A stretch of DNA of 64,000 bases from the NCBI RefSeq assembly GCF_037975245.1, contig NC_092562.1, positions 10,519,001 to 10,583,000 of the forward strand. The letters run 5' to 3'. The stretch comes from Apostichopus japonicus (Eukaryota > Echinodermata > Holothuroidea > Aspidochirotida > Stichopodidae). The notes under the pieces are model-generated. The model was not told the DNA's origin, searched no databases, and saw only the letters and a program-made list of their open reading frames with translations. Each line of letters starts with the position of its first letter. Within the stretch, counting starts at the first letter, position 1. The translations under genes were made by a program, and so were the position numbers. Positions 13,501-26,700 of the stretch are shown here, piece after piece.

Positions 13501-16500
13501 GTAAAATGTATATGTAGGCTAGGCCTTTTACGTATAGTAATCAATATTATCCTCTAATCACAAATCAAGATAAAAGATACAAATCTTTTAATAATCTTCC
13601 TTTTTTCCCACTAGGTTTGATGTATCAGGTGTCCATCCTCAGAGTAAAACACCAGGAACATTTACACAAGTTTGGTATGACAAAAAGGCTACCAGCCCAT
13701 TGGTGAGTAATTTAATTATTCATAGACATCTTATACTGTACCTAAAAAGAAATCTGATATGAGAATCATATTTTCCCATCATAGGGATCTTGCTTTTCAG
13801 TAGTAGTGAACTATTAAATTAACCAAAAATTACTTAAAATTGTTATTATTGCCTTTAAAATAATCTGTATGTGCACCTATGCCAAGTATGGCTTTCCAAT
13901 TGCTTCTGGAAAGTGTACGATGTAAAATGATGCCAACCATCAACAATAAGGTTTAGTTCTTAATATGGGTTTCTCTTAATACGATATGTTTTACTACAGT
14001 TACAGCTACCCGAAGGTTCTGTTCACCAGAATAATATGCCCCGTAGCCCACCTCCTCCTCCTTGCATAGCAAAAGAAATGCAAGAACGAAAAATAAATAA
14101 TTTCCGTCCTTAGCTAATGAATTGTCCTCTCCTTTGACTTTCCATCTTTTTTCAGGAGAGAAAGAGAGGTCCAGGAACGTATAAAGTAGAAGTTGGTAGT
14201 TTTGCTAAGCATGAAGTGGATCGAAAATCCTCAGGACCCGGATGGGCCCGGGCCTATGAGATGACACAATTGGCGGCGATGCCTCATCTACTACACAAAG
14301 AGCAGTGGCAGAAGAAAAGAATGATTGTAAGTGCCATTGTACGTACTGTAAGCACCTCTCCATCTCAAAGACCCATCATCCCCTTCTCTCACCTCTTGTT
14401 TCGTCTGATATTTAACATTACAGTGCACACCCCAATGACCAGCTCTCCATGGGACTTGGAATCAATGCAATTGCATGAACAGAGTTGAAGTAACACGTCA
14501 CACCAGGTTTTGAAACATATCAGACACAAGCTTGCCTGCTTTCATCCCTCTGTTGCTTGTGCTTGTATAATCATTTATGCAGTTATTTAGTGGAGGACTT
14601 TGTGACTAGGAATTTGGGGGTAAGAGAATCCCTCCCCAACCCCCCCCCCCCCCAACCACACACACCTAAAGCAGAGTACCATAAGATAATTACTGTGGAC
14701 ACCATGACCCAGGATCTTCTTTGAGGACTGAGCCACCACCCACCAAATCCCCCAACCCCCTCCCCCCCTTCAGAACCAATGCTCAAATACATGAAAAACT
14801 AGCTTGGAATTGATGTCAAGAAAATTTCCTACCTGATTGAACTTTGCAGTCAAGATCCAAATACTGTGGATAAATTTCCCACATCTAGAAAAAACCCCAA
14901 AATGTTACTGAAAAATATTTCCTGAGCTCCATTGTTTGCAGATCATTCAAGGTAGAATTGTAATCCATTTAAAGTTTGTTACTTTCCATAGACTAAGGTT
15001 TTAATTAAGTATGCATGGTATAGCATGTATGCTATACCGTATGCGTGATCATTTTTCACTGTTTTGAGATTTAATGATACTTGCTAGCGCTAAATATAGC
15101 CCGGAGATCTGAGTATCCCGCCGTAATTAGCAACAGATTCATGACAAAGATCAGTTTTTTCTTGAACTATCTACAGCCTATAAAATCTTCTTTTGTGATA
15201 CAAATTTGTTCAGTTTATATGTAAATTTTAGTCATAAATCAATGAATTGTCTTCTCTTTCTGTTAGGAGAGAAATCTTGGTCCAGGGACTCATAATATCG
15301 ACGATTTTTTGAAGGTCATGTCGGATCGACCATGTAGCAATAGGGGAATTTGCCAAACAAAAGAAAAGAGGTTTAGACACACTGCAACAGTAAGTATATA
15401 AACTTCAGTCAATTGTCTCTGTTATTCCTTAACGACTTAATGTTCATTACTGGAGACAACTTTGGCTGCGTCTTTATAATGCACCACTGAGGCGGAAAAT
15501 GTTTTTAAGGATATTAAGGATGAACATACTATTGGCATTTGCTTTGAGAAGATAAATACCTCAGGAACAAAACAAAATAAATCGGACATTTACCAAGGTA
15601 TGAAGTAACAAATCTGTTTTTGTCCTCAAGTCTCTTGAAACAAGAAACTTCTTCAAACTGTTTAATATGTTGTAAGTAGAAGCCACTTATTTACTAAAGA
15701 ACCAATATAATAAGAAGTTAATTATATAATATAATTATTATAAATATATTACAATATAAGAAGTTAAATAAGCCAACAAGTTAATATGCTTATACTTACT
15801 CTTAACACCTGTGTAATTACACCTCATCAGAATAATAAACCATTGTAGTATTATTGCTTACAAGTCAAATAGTGAAAAAGCTGACAAGTTTGACCTGTTT
15901 AGTTTGACCTGTCAGTTTGGTCAAACTCTAAATGAGGATCTTTTCTTCTCAGAACTTCATATCATTTGCCATGCTCTTAATTAACAAAGACTGATTCCTA
16001 CTTAGCATTTATTCCCTCCACCCCCCCTCATATGCATATTCATCACTAACCTACATATTTCATTTAGGTCGTGATGATTAATGCCGATCTATTTTCGTTG
16101 ACAGAGCGAGATCCCTGGTCCAGGTACCTACGGCGAGGGTGGAATCCCCCATTCAGCCGTGGAGAAGAAGAGTAGAGAGAGCACTAGTACAGTGGGGATG
16201 TTAGATGCGGGCTCTTCCACTCCTAGGCACCTCCCATCTGTGGTAAGTCTAACAGTATGTCATGATAGAGTTGTGTTTGTCCCGGTCAAGCCACACCGAT
16301 AGCCGTGGGAACCATAACACGAGATTGGATGGAGGTTCAGTTTTGAAAGCTTAATGCTTAGCTCTGTCTCTCCTTTGTAACAAAAACATGACAGGATATT
16401 CCTCTGATCCCCAACTGGAATTGACTGCCTCCTGGTTCCTATTTGTCCCCTTTGACCCTGTATAACCATTGTATATCACAGTAGTTTCCTCTGGCAGAGG

Positions 16501-19500
16501 GATTACCCTACATGGACCCCTGGTTCCTACTTGTCCCTTTCGACCTTGTATAACCATTGTATATCACAGGAGTTTCCTTTGGCAGGAGAGGGATGACCCT
16601 ACATGGACCCCTGGTTCCTATTTGTCCCCTTTGACCCTGTATAACCATTGTATATCACAGGAGTTTCCTTTGGCAGGAGAAGGATGACCCTACATGGACC
16701 CCTGGTTCCTATTTGTCCCTTTTGACCCTGTATTTACCCTTGTATATCACAGTAGTTTTCTCTGGCAGGAGAGGGAATACCCTACATGGACCCCTGGTTC
16801 CTTTTTGACCCTGTATAACCCTTGTGAATCACAGGATTAACCTCTGATCACCAACTGGCAGGACATGGATTCCCCTATATGAACCCCTGGTTCCCATTTG
16901 TCTCCTTGGACGTCCTCCATAACCCTGTAAAACCTACACCCTTTCCCACCATTCTGCATTTGTGATATGATTATGTAATTTATATACAATGTTCAACTAA
17001 GAAATATTCTACTTCGATATCTCAATATTTATAACATGTGTTAAAAAAAAAAATTCTGCTTTCAGTAAAAATAATATTGGCATTTCTCTATTACCATTCA
17101 AAAATACTACCATTAAATATCTATAAAAGCTGTGAAAAACCATTCACTGCTTTCAGTAAAAGTAAGAAACAGTATCAAAGCAATCTGCTTTCAGCTCATT
17201 GAGGAAATATTCTACCCCACCCCCCTTCCCCCGCCCCCAAAAAAAGAAGAGAAGAGAAATATCAGCCCAAAAAATTCTGGCCCAAATCACACCAGGATGT
17301 TGGTATATTAGCATCACTGTATTAAACTTACTTTATACTTATGTACAGGGTTGTGAATTAGGACCTGGGACATACCAACACAAAAGCTTCACAGAGCAGA
17401 CGACAGGAAAGGTCACAAGTTTACGAGGACCCTATGACCTCTTCACTGGAGACAGAAATGCACCGGTCAAGACTGGACACTTCGCAAAACCGGTACGGAT
17501 AAGTATATCATATTTATTGCAAATTGATGATAAATATGTTTTGATGCTCATGTACTGCTATTTCAGCCTTTACACTCTTTACTTATATGCAATCAGTGGT
17601 ATTCCAGTGGCAAAATTGAAAGTTAATTTTTCTGGCACAGTGGTGTGTGCAAAGTGCTTATTAGCACAACCTTGCATTAAGAACTACTTGTATTGACCTA
17701 ATTTATAGTCAAAATGTGCCTCAGAATGCACCCTTGATGTCTCATGAACTTAAGGGGTTTTTTTTTTCTGGAGGGGGGGGGGAGGCGGGAACCCTTAGAC
17801 CCCTCTCATGGGAGTAAACCAAAGGGCCACACCCTCCTTTATCAAATCCTTCATTCATGGCTTACCCAGCCAGTAAGGTTCATGCCCTTATAACTAAGTC
17901 TGGGGAATTTTTTTATTTTGACCCACTCCCTCCCCTTCTCCACCCTAATTTGAATAATGCAAATGCTCCTGATTTGGCCACAGCCTGTAATTGGTGTTAC
18001 AAAAGCAAACTTTGGTCAACAAGATTTCTCAAAAAAACCCACTCCATCATCATCTGTTAAATATCTTATCATGCGATTCCCCCCCCCCTCCTCTCCCCCC
18101 ATCCCTATCCACCCTGGGATTGCTTTCTTACGCAAAACCAATAAAACCTCATGGTAAATTGAATCATTGCATCGCTTATTAAACACAAAATGAAAATATT
18201 TGTAATTTATTCTTGTCATTTATTGTGTTCGCCATCTGTTAGGGACGCCATCCATTGGGTCCTGGTCAATATAATCTGGACTCTTTCGCTGACAAATGGC
18301 AAGATGAACACAACCACTGGAAAGGCAGGTTTGGTAAAATCAGTCAATACCCGACCAGGCCAGCGGAGAGAATCTTCTGCTCAACTCTGTCACAGTGGCC
18401 CAGGAAAGGGGTAAGTGCCTGCACCCTTTGAAAAACATGGATCATATAGACCAACTTCATCACCTTCTGTCACTTTACTATGATGTTTGTATTATGGACT
18501 GGGTGGGGCGTATGATCCTATCGGCTCAGTGAGCCAACTGGCAGCGCTGGGGTCTTTTGGCTCTCATCGAACGAAAACAGCTCCCTCCCAAATGATCAGA
18601 TATCTATGCCTTTTGCCACTTGAAACTAGCAGGACCATCTGTGCCTCAGACCCAATGTTGCACCGGTTCCAAGCTAGAAGGCCAATACACCCTCTGCTAA
18701 AGCTAGCTGCCCAGTCCTAAAATTAGAACCACTAATTATTTCTTATTATGACAGGTCTGCTAGTTAGAGGCTACTGTAGCTGACTGATTCATCCCTGGTA
18801 ATGTTATGGAATGAATAAAAAGGTTAAATTGGAGTTTTTTAATGATTTGTGACCAAATGATAAAGTTACAAAGATGCCATAAAAGTCGTTAACAAAGTTG
18901 TGGATAGAAATTATACTGTAGGGCTCTAACCAGCAACTTATTAATGTTTTTATGATTATTGGCAACTTCACGTCACGATTATTTATAGTGACAAGATTTT
19001 CTGGTTTTGATTTTGAGATGAGTTATATGATTAACATTTCTTTGTATCTTGAAATTTTACTCCTTTTTTTTCTGTACAGAGAGAGCCAGGCCCTGGGTCG
19101 TATAAGGTCAAACAGTTATCTACACCCACCTCTACAGACTCCCCACCGTTTATATCATCGGCCGAAAGATTTGATAAGAGAGCACGCAAATTCTTCACAG
19201 GTCAAACGGTGAGTTCACTTAGAGGATGGATGACTTTAGACAGATTTTAAAGTACTTCAAGAATATAACAGTCCAAGAAAGAAACAAATCATTGGATTGA
19301 TAGGAATGTTCCTAATAGCTATTCAGGTTTCTATGATATTCACCTGCGGAAAGCTCCTTTAAGGCTTTAATGTTAATCCATTGTTTTTTATAAATTCTGT
19401 CAAACTCAAGGAGTGTTAGCTCAGTGCTTAACGCTGGTGCCTTCCAATCATAAGGTCCCCAGTTGGAGTCACTCCAAGATTAATGTATGTCGTCCAGTTA

Positions 19501-21130
19501 CAGAGTTGTTGACAATTTAAAACCATGGACGTTAAATATGAATCTAAGAGACTGACTTCGGTCAGCCAATGAGGCTTCTTCACGAGTTCCCGCTTGCAGG
19601 AGGATCTAAAATACAAACATACATGTCAGATCTATGGTTGTAAGAAAGTCATTGCATTTTAAGGTCAAGTTGAATTATCGCCAGTAATTCTCCCGACTCA
19701 GGTCAGAATTATCTCTTTGGGGAAAGGGAGGGTGAGGGGGGGGGGACAGTTGACAAACTTATTAAAGTCATTTCACTTTAGAAATTTAGTGACTTAAGTC
19801 ATGATTTGTCAAAGTACTAGTGAAAATCCAAATTAGACCCAAAACTGAGCATACGGCTACCATCTAGACCTTTGAAGCGTCATAAAATGGACCCCTTTCG
19901 ACGATAAATTTGTTATCCAGTAGAAGGGAAGGTACTCGTCGGCATGTGATACCATACAAATTACAATGTACCAAACGTCATCCAAAAACCAAGTACGGAA
20001 AGATATTGATTTATCGTCCATTTTTGCCTTGCACAGAATCCTGTTGGACCAGGACGCTACGACCTTGAAACTTGGAAGGAAGCACAACACCAAAATGGTC
20101 ACCAGAGTGTCTTCAACTCTAAGGTTACACGTTCACAGTCCTTGGCCAGAAACCTTGCCTTGCAGTAAGTGATAGTCCAAAAATTAGTTTGACTGTTAAT
20201 TAAGCATTTCAAACTATCTCGCTACTAGAGAGAATAATGATTTTACTTTGCTAACCGTTAATGGCATGGTCCTCATTTAAAACAACTTGAAGATAAATTC
20301 TTTGGCATGCCTTTGAAGTTTTGACTATCGAGTTCTATATATCTCTTACGCTGTTCGTTATAATCTTTCTGGCTGTCACAAATTTAAAAAAAGTTACCCA
20401 CGTGACCATTTTTCAAATAACCTTGATTGTGGGTTGGGATTTCAAACTCTAGACTGCCTAACCTGATTGATCGCAACTGTGTACAGTGTGGAGGAATTCA
20501 AGCAACCTCTATGAGACAATGTTCAGCACAGGGTTGTAAGGAACATCTGAATAATCTCAAGGAGTTAAAATGCAATTTGATGTTAAACATAGAGTTTGGA
20601 TGGAATTTAAACTCCATAGACAAAGAAAACAAATACTCCATGTCATTGCTGCAATTGGTTTGTTTAAAATATATCTGAAACATGATCTCTTTAATAATTA
20701 CGATGAATTCTTCTTTAAGTTCAACATCAACTAATGTAACTTTTCTTGCCTCCATGCACATATATTTTGGTTTCAGCACAGCCATGCATGTCTTGCCCTC
20801 GTCCACTAGATAGTGGTTGTGCATTGACCTGTCATTCATTCATATTGTTACTGGTGGTCTCTTGTTATATAACCCTTGTAGCTCTTGTTTCATTAGAAAA
20901 GGGGTTTTTCTTCATTGCAAGACCGAACTACCGAAGAACAAAAATAAATGCTTACGAGAGAATTTACAATTTACAGAGCTCTTGATTTATTTTGTTCTCC
21001 TATCCACAGAGAGAGAATAACAGGAACTGGACGATGGAAAGAAGCGACCGTGACCAGGACGAGGGTCAAAGATCAACCGGCGAATGATTACATAAGAGCC
21101 AGGAAGATAATTTACACTCAGTCAGTTTAA
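7548..21130 (+). CDS. LEXM: Lymphocyte expansion molecule-like SHIPPO-repeat protein (LEXM/CIMAP2)
   Basis: Ten exons join in frame: 7548-7603, 13615-13702, 14156-14326, 15267-15389, 16105-16242, 17349-17492, 18243-18410, 19080-19208, 20037-20164, 21010-21130. All have GT/AG borders and together give 421 residues, close to the roughly 420 of vertebrate LEXM (C1orf177, now CIMAP2). The N-terminus MAATVKAFTGAPFGTQ and the SGPGWARA segment in exon 3 are family hallmarks. Each of exons 2-9 carries one STPGR/SHIPPO motif at or near its start: TPGTF, GPGTY, GPGTH, PGPGTY, GPGTY, GPGQY, PGPGSY, GPGRY; exon 10 has a worn GTGRW. Such repeats are typical of proteins bound to ciliary and sperm-tail microtubules, so an axonemal role is inferred; the mammalian T-cell role is known only from mouse and man. 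Most introns are phase 0. The start codon is the only one in exon 1 that fits the family. The 6-kb first intron is occupied by a transposon-like element. Confidence 0.92.
7915..8460. repeat. Left subterminal array, 29-bp tandem unit
   Basis: From about 8130 to 8430 a 29-bp unit beginning ACCTGTTGAAAACAACTGG and ending in TTAACAGGT repeats head to tail about ten times with few changes. The outer part (7915-8130) is more diverged. ACCTGTT and AACAGGT at the unit ends make each unit partly palindromic. Left inner flank of the TIR element. Confidence 0.9.
10211..11600 (+). pseudogene. BEN-domain protein gene remnant
   Basis: Exon-like blocks lie at 10211-10369 (donor GTGAGT), 10752-10965 and 11490-11600, the last ending in TAA. 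The middle block begins VNIGADFGLPEDKWEAI and continues IWGTNTLKTKVVGNACTRF then KPLLSPVKVNAM. This is the hydrophobic/Gly pattern of a BEN domain, a DNA- and chromatin-binding fold. The last block (FTEEVARFSKYISEKL) fits the helical tail seen after such domains. Two in-frame TAA codons interrupt it (10295-10297 and 10809-10811), and the obvious donor at 10965 is out of phase with the last block (an AAG/GTTAAT donor at 10949 would be in phase). I read it as a decayed gene carried by the TIR element. The BEN call rests on pattern memory, not a profile search. Confidence 0.6.
11625..12080. repeat. Three degenerate tandem copies, about 190 bp
   Basis: Blocks starting near 11635, 11780 and 12020 share CCATTAAACAGT, TTTTATTCAAACT and ATTGCTGTCA-like words in the same order. 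They lie just after the BEN remnant and are non-coding. Confidence 0.5.
12725..13465. repeat. Right subterminal array
   Basis: A higher-order array of CCTGTTGAAAACAGTTGAAA, CCTGTTAATACCAGTTAA and related words. Larger duplicates of about 70-100 bp are visible (for example 13080-13150 and 13150-13210). It is made of the same words as the left array, but less regular. Confidence 0.85.
16388..16930 (+). repeat. Minisatellite, about 90-bp unit, in LEXM intron 5
   Basis: About six tandem copies containing TGTATATCACAG, GGCAGGAGAGGGAT, ACCCCTGGTTCCTATTTGTC and TTTGACCCTGTATAACC. The TGTATATCACAG anchors fall about 89-92 bp apart. It lies shortly after exon 5 and does not include the exon. Confidence 0.8.
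19409..19622 (+). mobile_element. tRNA-derived SINE, copy 1
   Basis: The head holds an A box (TTAGCTCAGTGCTTAACGC, 19417-19435) and a B box (GGTCCCCAGTTGGAGTC). The body runs through GTCCAGTTACAGAGTTGTTGAC and ends near GGATCTAAAATAC. The same roughly 215-bp order recurs reversed at 38836-39070 and 52457-52690. It lies in LEXM intron 8. Confidence 0.8.
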
Positions 21131-21494
21131 ATCAACGACCTTGGACTTGCTGCAAACTTTAACAACATCTTCACTTTGAACTAAGATGCACAAATGTCAT
21201 CTAAACTTTGCAGGAGGACTACTAAGACTTTGCAGAGTTTGGTTTAAGCTGCAGAGGTTTTATTTAGCTAGTCCGAAAAATAGTTTACCTCTCACCTTGG
21301 ATCATAAAACCATATGCTCACCTTGTACATTGATGTTAACCTGCAAACCTTCATTCCAACATATGGCTGATAACATTCCCTAATTCTTCCAATTATCATG
21401 CAATCGTAATCCGTTCTTGCACTTTCGTATATAGATTTGTAACAATAAGCGTGTGTATAATTTGTAACTGGGAGAGTAAAAATATATATAACTT

Positions 21495-21500
21495 ATTAAA
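21495..21500 (+). terminator. Candidate poly(A) signal of the LEXM-like gene
   Basis: ATTAAA lies 365 bp after the stop codon and is followed at 21508-21518 by a T/G-rich stretch (TGTCTGTTGTG), the arrangement expected at an animal cleavage site. No AATAAA is nearer. Confidence 0.4.
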
Positions 21501-22124
21501 CGTCATTGTCTGTTGTGTAATTCGGTTTTATTAGTGGCCTCTTCCATACAATATTACACAGTCAAGAAAAAGTTTAATTACAGTCTAGTCTCTCAGGGCC
21601 TCATGTTACAATGTCTGTTTATGAATCGCAACCAAGTAACGCCTCGTAAACCCCACATCAAGTTCTGGGTAAAATGTGATCACCTCGTCACTTGCTCTGA
21701 TCATGGAGGTATAACATCTGTTTTACCTCCATGCTCTGATCTAACGACATCCAAAATTTTCCTTTTTCAATGTCCGTGTGCTATTCTGCTTTAATCGACT
21801 GCAACTCTTCCACTCCCTCCCCCCCCCCCCCCACAACCACACACCATTCCCTCATCTCCACACTTACTACAAAACCATATATCAAATACTTACTAATGAT
21901 AGCGTACAATTCTTACAGATAACCGACCAATTATTTACATAATTGTCGAATACCTCTCACAAAATGTAATACAGTCTTTTGTGGCAAAACTTTTGACTCG
22001 TCCAGTGTTTGGTCTCCTGTAACAGCTTCATCGATGTATGGCATAAAAACGATAGACTATGACTGAGGCTACAAGATGTGTGTTTTCAGCTTGAAATTAA
22101 TATTAACTTATATTAATAGGAGTG

Positions 22125-22484
22125 CAGGGATGTGCCCAGGATTTCCTGAGTGCCGGGTATACTGATCGCCGTCCTGGGAGAGGGGTCTAAGGGGAGGGGT
22201 GACATTTTTCGAATTTTGAAGTTGTATACAGAGCTAGTGTAGTGTGATACTGCATGCTGCAGATTAAAGCCACGCCTACTCCATATCCCCGCACCTGTGT
22301 TTACGTGAATTTGACAAATGGGGGGAAACAAGGATACATTTGGGCCAATTTATGTTGAATATAATGTTACGAATGTCAGGATTTTAGATGATAATAGTGC
22401 TGGGCGGGATTCACGATTTTTAAGACAGTGCTGGGCGGTAATTGTTAGTGCTGGGCGGGGCCGCCCAGCGTGGGCACATCCCTG
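22125..22484 (-). mobile_element. MITE, copy F (type-2 core)
   Basis: Perfect 14-bp inverted ends CAGGGATGTGCCCA / TGGGCACATCCCTG. Direct repeats GGAGTG touch both ends (22119-22124, 22485-22490). The interior carries the type-2 core of the 3632-3999 element in reverse orientation (about 22158-22212). It lies between the convergent LEXM and DMAP1 genes. Confidence 0.75.
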
Positions 22485-22490
22485 GGAGTG

Positions 22491-23752
22491 GCAGTGATGG
22501 AGAGGCAGTAGCATACCTTTGGGGGCAGGGTGGCATTGGGGGGGACCTTGGAAAACTTAAGAGCATTTAGACCTAGTTAATATGCTTAAAAATGTACCAT
22601 TTGACATTTGGATTTTTTTTTGGTTTGGGGGAGGGGGAGTTATGCTCAGCTCCCCTACACAAGAGTTTATTTTAATGACTCCTCAGCTACACCAGCTACA
22701 CCATTCATAACAATTTTCAACCCCCATCAACCTTTCCAAATATCAGTGGGGGGCATTTGGAAGTTTGCTTCCTGGCCCCACACACACACACACCTTTGAA
22801 ATCCTGCGCAGATTCTCTGTCGAGAGGCTGAAGGCAGCCAACAGTCATGAAATTATTACACCTCTCTTGCTGCCATTTCTATCATGAGTAATTTTTTCGT
22901 CACTAGGACATTAAAATTTCTAACCTGTGTCGTTTATTGCCTCTGAAGAAGAACTCTTTTATGGTTAGAACCTACATAAAAAAAACTATATTTTTAGAAA
23001 TGACAATGTACTGATACTTGGAGCAAGATTGACGATCATATCACCCTTGACCTCTCCTTTCAGCTAAGTTTAAGGCCACAAGTCACTTTCTATATTGATG
23101 TCAATTATTGCATTTCTTTGTGTGTAGCAGCATATCAAACTACTGAAATGACACATGTGCCATCACATAGTTTATAACTTTTCACATTTTTTTTATTCTA
23201 CTCTTTCAAACAGATGAAAGGCAACATATGTCAGTCTTTTCTTCAAAAGAAGCCCAGCCTTAATAACCCCCCACACAGCAAAGCATTACTATCCTAACAT
23301 GTACATGTCATTATCTATGTCACAAACGTTTGGTCCTTTTTTCCAATAATGGAATTTTTTGCATAGCAACAGAAATGTCATTTGATAATGCTGACCCATT
23401 TATATGTTACAGAAATTGCTAAATGAGCTTGATGACCTACGCCATGTACAAACTGCAAGACGCACTGGTGGCGCTTCGCTGTACAAAAGTAAATCGCAGC
23501 AGACATATTTTCCAGTTTAAAGGTTATCATACCCAGTCCATCTCACACTGCCAGCGATTACCTACATGCTAGAATAATCTCTAGAGCTTAAAATGTCATC
23601 TGATTTCTACTGACAGTGGGCAGCGCTTGGGGTAATCGTCCCGTCAAGGAGAGAGGTTTTCCCAAGCCAGCACAATCCCAGGGTTATGTACAAAAAGACT
23701 GACTACTGCTTCTCTACCTCTGCCTGTGGTTTTATATTCTAGAAGAGAGCCC
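22491..23752. other. LEXM-DMAP1 convergent intergenic region
   Basis: The sequence between the MITE and the DMAP1 stop codon should contain the DMAP1 3' UTR (minus strand). I see no further exon. A CA repeat lies near 22780. Confidence 0.45.
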
Positions 23753-26700
23753 TCATCTTTTAAGTTTCTTCATCAGATTGGCTTGTTCCACGGCTGCTTG
23801 CCTCTTTTTCCGTTGCTGTTGGTTGATAAACAAAGAACAACATCCCATTGTTACAAAGTGAACCATTAACTTTCAAGATGCAGAAGGAATATGAATAATA
23901 TTGACAGTATTACTTTTAAAAAAGCATTAAATAATGTACATCTTCACAGAAACAGGAAGAACATAAAAAAAAAAAAACTGTACAATGCTATCCAGCCAAA
24001 CAGAAAAGAGCAAACTTGTATGTCTCTGATTAAGTGACTATGGGTATATTGCCTGAATTATTTTGCAACGGGATTTATTTTTCCAAATATCTCACAATTA
24101 GTTCCACAAGTTTCCAAGACGTCTTTGTGACGGAAGTCAGATGGATGCTTATGAATTATCAAGTGCAAGTATTCATTCCATGTCATCATAGATGTTGCAT
24201 GACAGTTTAACAACATTGAACACATAGCCCAGACCTGCAATACATGCAGCATCTATGGTGGCAAGCTGGTTTCAACTGGTGGCACTTGTTTCTCTAAATG
24301 TGAATCTGGTTGGGGACATTTGAAAAGGCGCCCTTTAATACAACTGCCATGACAGTTTCTCTGCCTCGGGCATTTTAATTGGTTCTCGGGGTAGATCGCT
24401 GGAAATTTGAGCTGAGGAAGTTACTTTTCCAAGCTCGTTTCCTTTGCTAGGCTTGGTGAATTGATTACGTAACACACATGCTAATGTTCCAGACTAATAA
24501 CCTTGAAAGATGCAGAAGTGGCCAGTGGCGAAAAAATGAACGTCAGTCTTACAAATGGGCGGGTTTTCATATGGATGGATTCATACTGTGTAACAGGCAG
24601 ATTCTGTAGCATTGATTAAAGTCCCAAGTATCACTATGAAGCCCTGAGTACAAGTACAAGGTCCTGAGAACCACTGAGAAGCCCCAAGTATGAGCACATA
24701 GTCCTGAGTATGGGTACATGAATTTTGCTTTCTCCCAATGCAAGCACAAAGTCCTTGGTGAGGGTACAGAATGTTGTACTCGAGTATGGAAACGAGTACA
24801 GAGTGGTGTACTCAAAGTCTGGTAACGGTGGTAGGGAACCGGGTTCTTTTTTCTCAAGGTGAATCTCTTGGGGAGGAAAGTACGAGTGGTGAAAAACACA
24901 AAAAATCTTTTCTAGATAATCCGATGGATATGAAAATGACATAAAGAAGAGCCAGTTATGATCAGAGCATCTTACCGGAGTTACTGATATAGATGGAGAC
25001 TGCGGGGTGGTAGCCACGACGTCGATTATTTCGGTCATCTGTAAAGAAAGACAAAATTCATCGTCGGATACGATATCAAAAAACAAAACTGCTTTTACTT
25101 CCGTTGGTGCCATATTTACGTTAAGCAGGTGAGGGATATTGATAGTGTCACCTATATCGGCCTTAGTTAAAAGTGGCAGAGGTGAATTCAATTCACAGAG
25201 AGAGAACTCTGTTCACAGAGTGAGGGAACCAAGAATAATGACATTTGGCAAAGACCATGTGTAGTATCTGTTCTTTTCAGACACACAGCCAACTGTAAAT
25301 GGTCGTTCTTGACCCTCTGACCTGATGGTTGTGGTACCTATCAACTATCTCAGGTACTAATGATCCCTCTAATAAGTATAACATCATCATAATCATACGG
25401 TTACAGTCTTGGTGTGAGGGTCTGGTGTTGAGGGTGGATTAGCTCTGTAGTTTTCACGTCCAGGCTCTATATAGGGTGGCATTCCTTAAAAGGTGCGTTA
25501 CCTATTAAAGACATATCCAAGTGTCCACACTGAGAGCTGAGACCAGTACACATATATCGCAATATCTCTCTCCTTATTAACAACAGGGATTGCAAAATAA
25601 ACAATTTTATATAAAGATGATATAATATGGGGTGGTGTGGGTTGGGGGTGTGTGTTCTAGTGCTGTGCCGTTTACACGTTTAAACGTGTAAACGAACGAA
25701 ACATCGCTTAAACGTTTAATAAAACCTTATGAACGTTTAAACGAAACTATGATATCAACTGAAAATTAAATTATTGGCAAAAATCGCGTATCAATTCCCG
25801 TGTTTATTTTGTCTACTACGCGAAATAACAAAACAACTTACGATCAGTCGAATCAATATGAATGGCTTAAACTTGAACGCTGTTATCCTTTTGTGAAAAC
25901 TTCCTGATTCGCGGCACAAGTGTACTTTATATCGAGCCGACAGCGGCGGCGCAGATAATCCAGTCAATGCATGTTCGATCGAAATGATTACAATCCCTGT
26001 CCATCACTTTGAACTCTCCGACCAGACAATACCGGGTCGAATACTCAACTTGGTAATAGTTGTTCAAATACATGATCAAAGGAAATGTATCGATTGGAGA
26101 TCGTAAAAAAAACTCTGAAAATCAGTAGAGAAATTAAACACTTTCGACGAATTCACGCGAAACTGGCAAATCGTGCTAAATGCAACTAATGTCATGTATA
26201 CAAGGCTCTAGTACACCCATTTACGAATAAACCGTAAGACCACATCTGGTGTTAAGGGGGGGGGGGGGGGAAAGAAAGTATTTTCTAGAATTTCCAAAAA
26301 TACGGAAAAAATAATGTCCTACCACAGTTAAGTGTATAGCAAATAGCCTAACCACCTCGTCTGTTACGGATCTCACTACAAAAACAACCAATTGTATTTT
26401 GCGAACTTGACGTTTTCTACAAGAACATGGAAATAATGTTAAGCATTAGTTAATCATGCCGTGTGGCCTAAAACATATTTTATTACAAGGTTTACTTTAA
26501 TAAAGATGACCATAGCTTGATATCTTGTGCTGCGTGTATGAACTGTGCCTCGTGTATCATTCGGAATACTCTATGAAACGTTTCTTGGAAACGTGCCAAA
26601 AATGTTAACAAACAGGTGTTAGACAGGGGATGAGCGCGCAGTTGTTTGGCAAGATACCTGGGAAAATTCTGAGCACATATGCAGTATCCTACCGTAGTAT

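Noticed and set aside
24634-25191. A 185-codon minus-strand frame as one exon
   Set aside because: Only 24976-25038 fits DMAP1 with splice sites; the rest is intron and GTAC-rich repeat read through.
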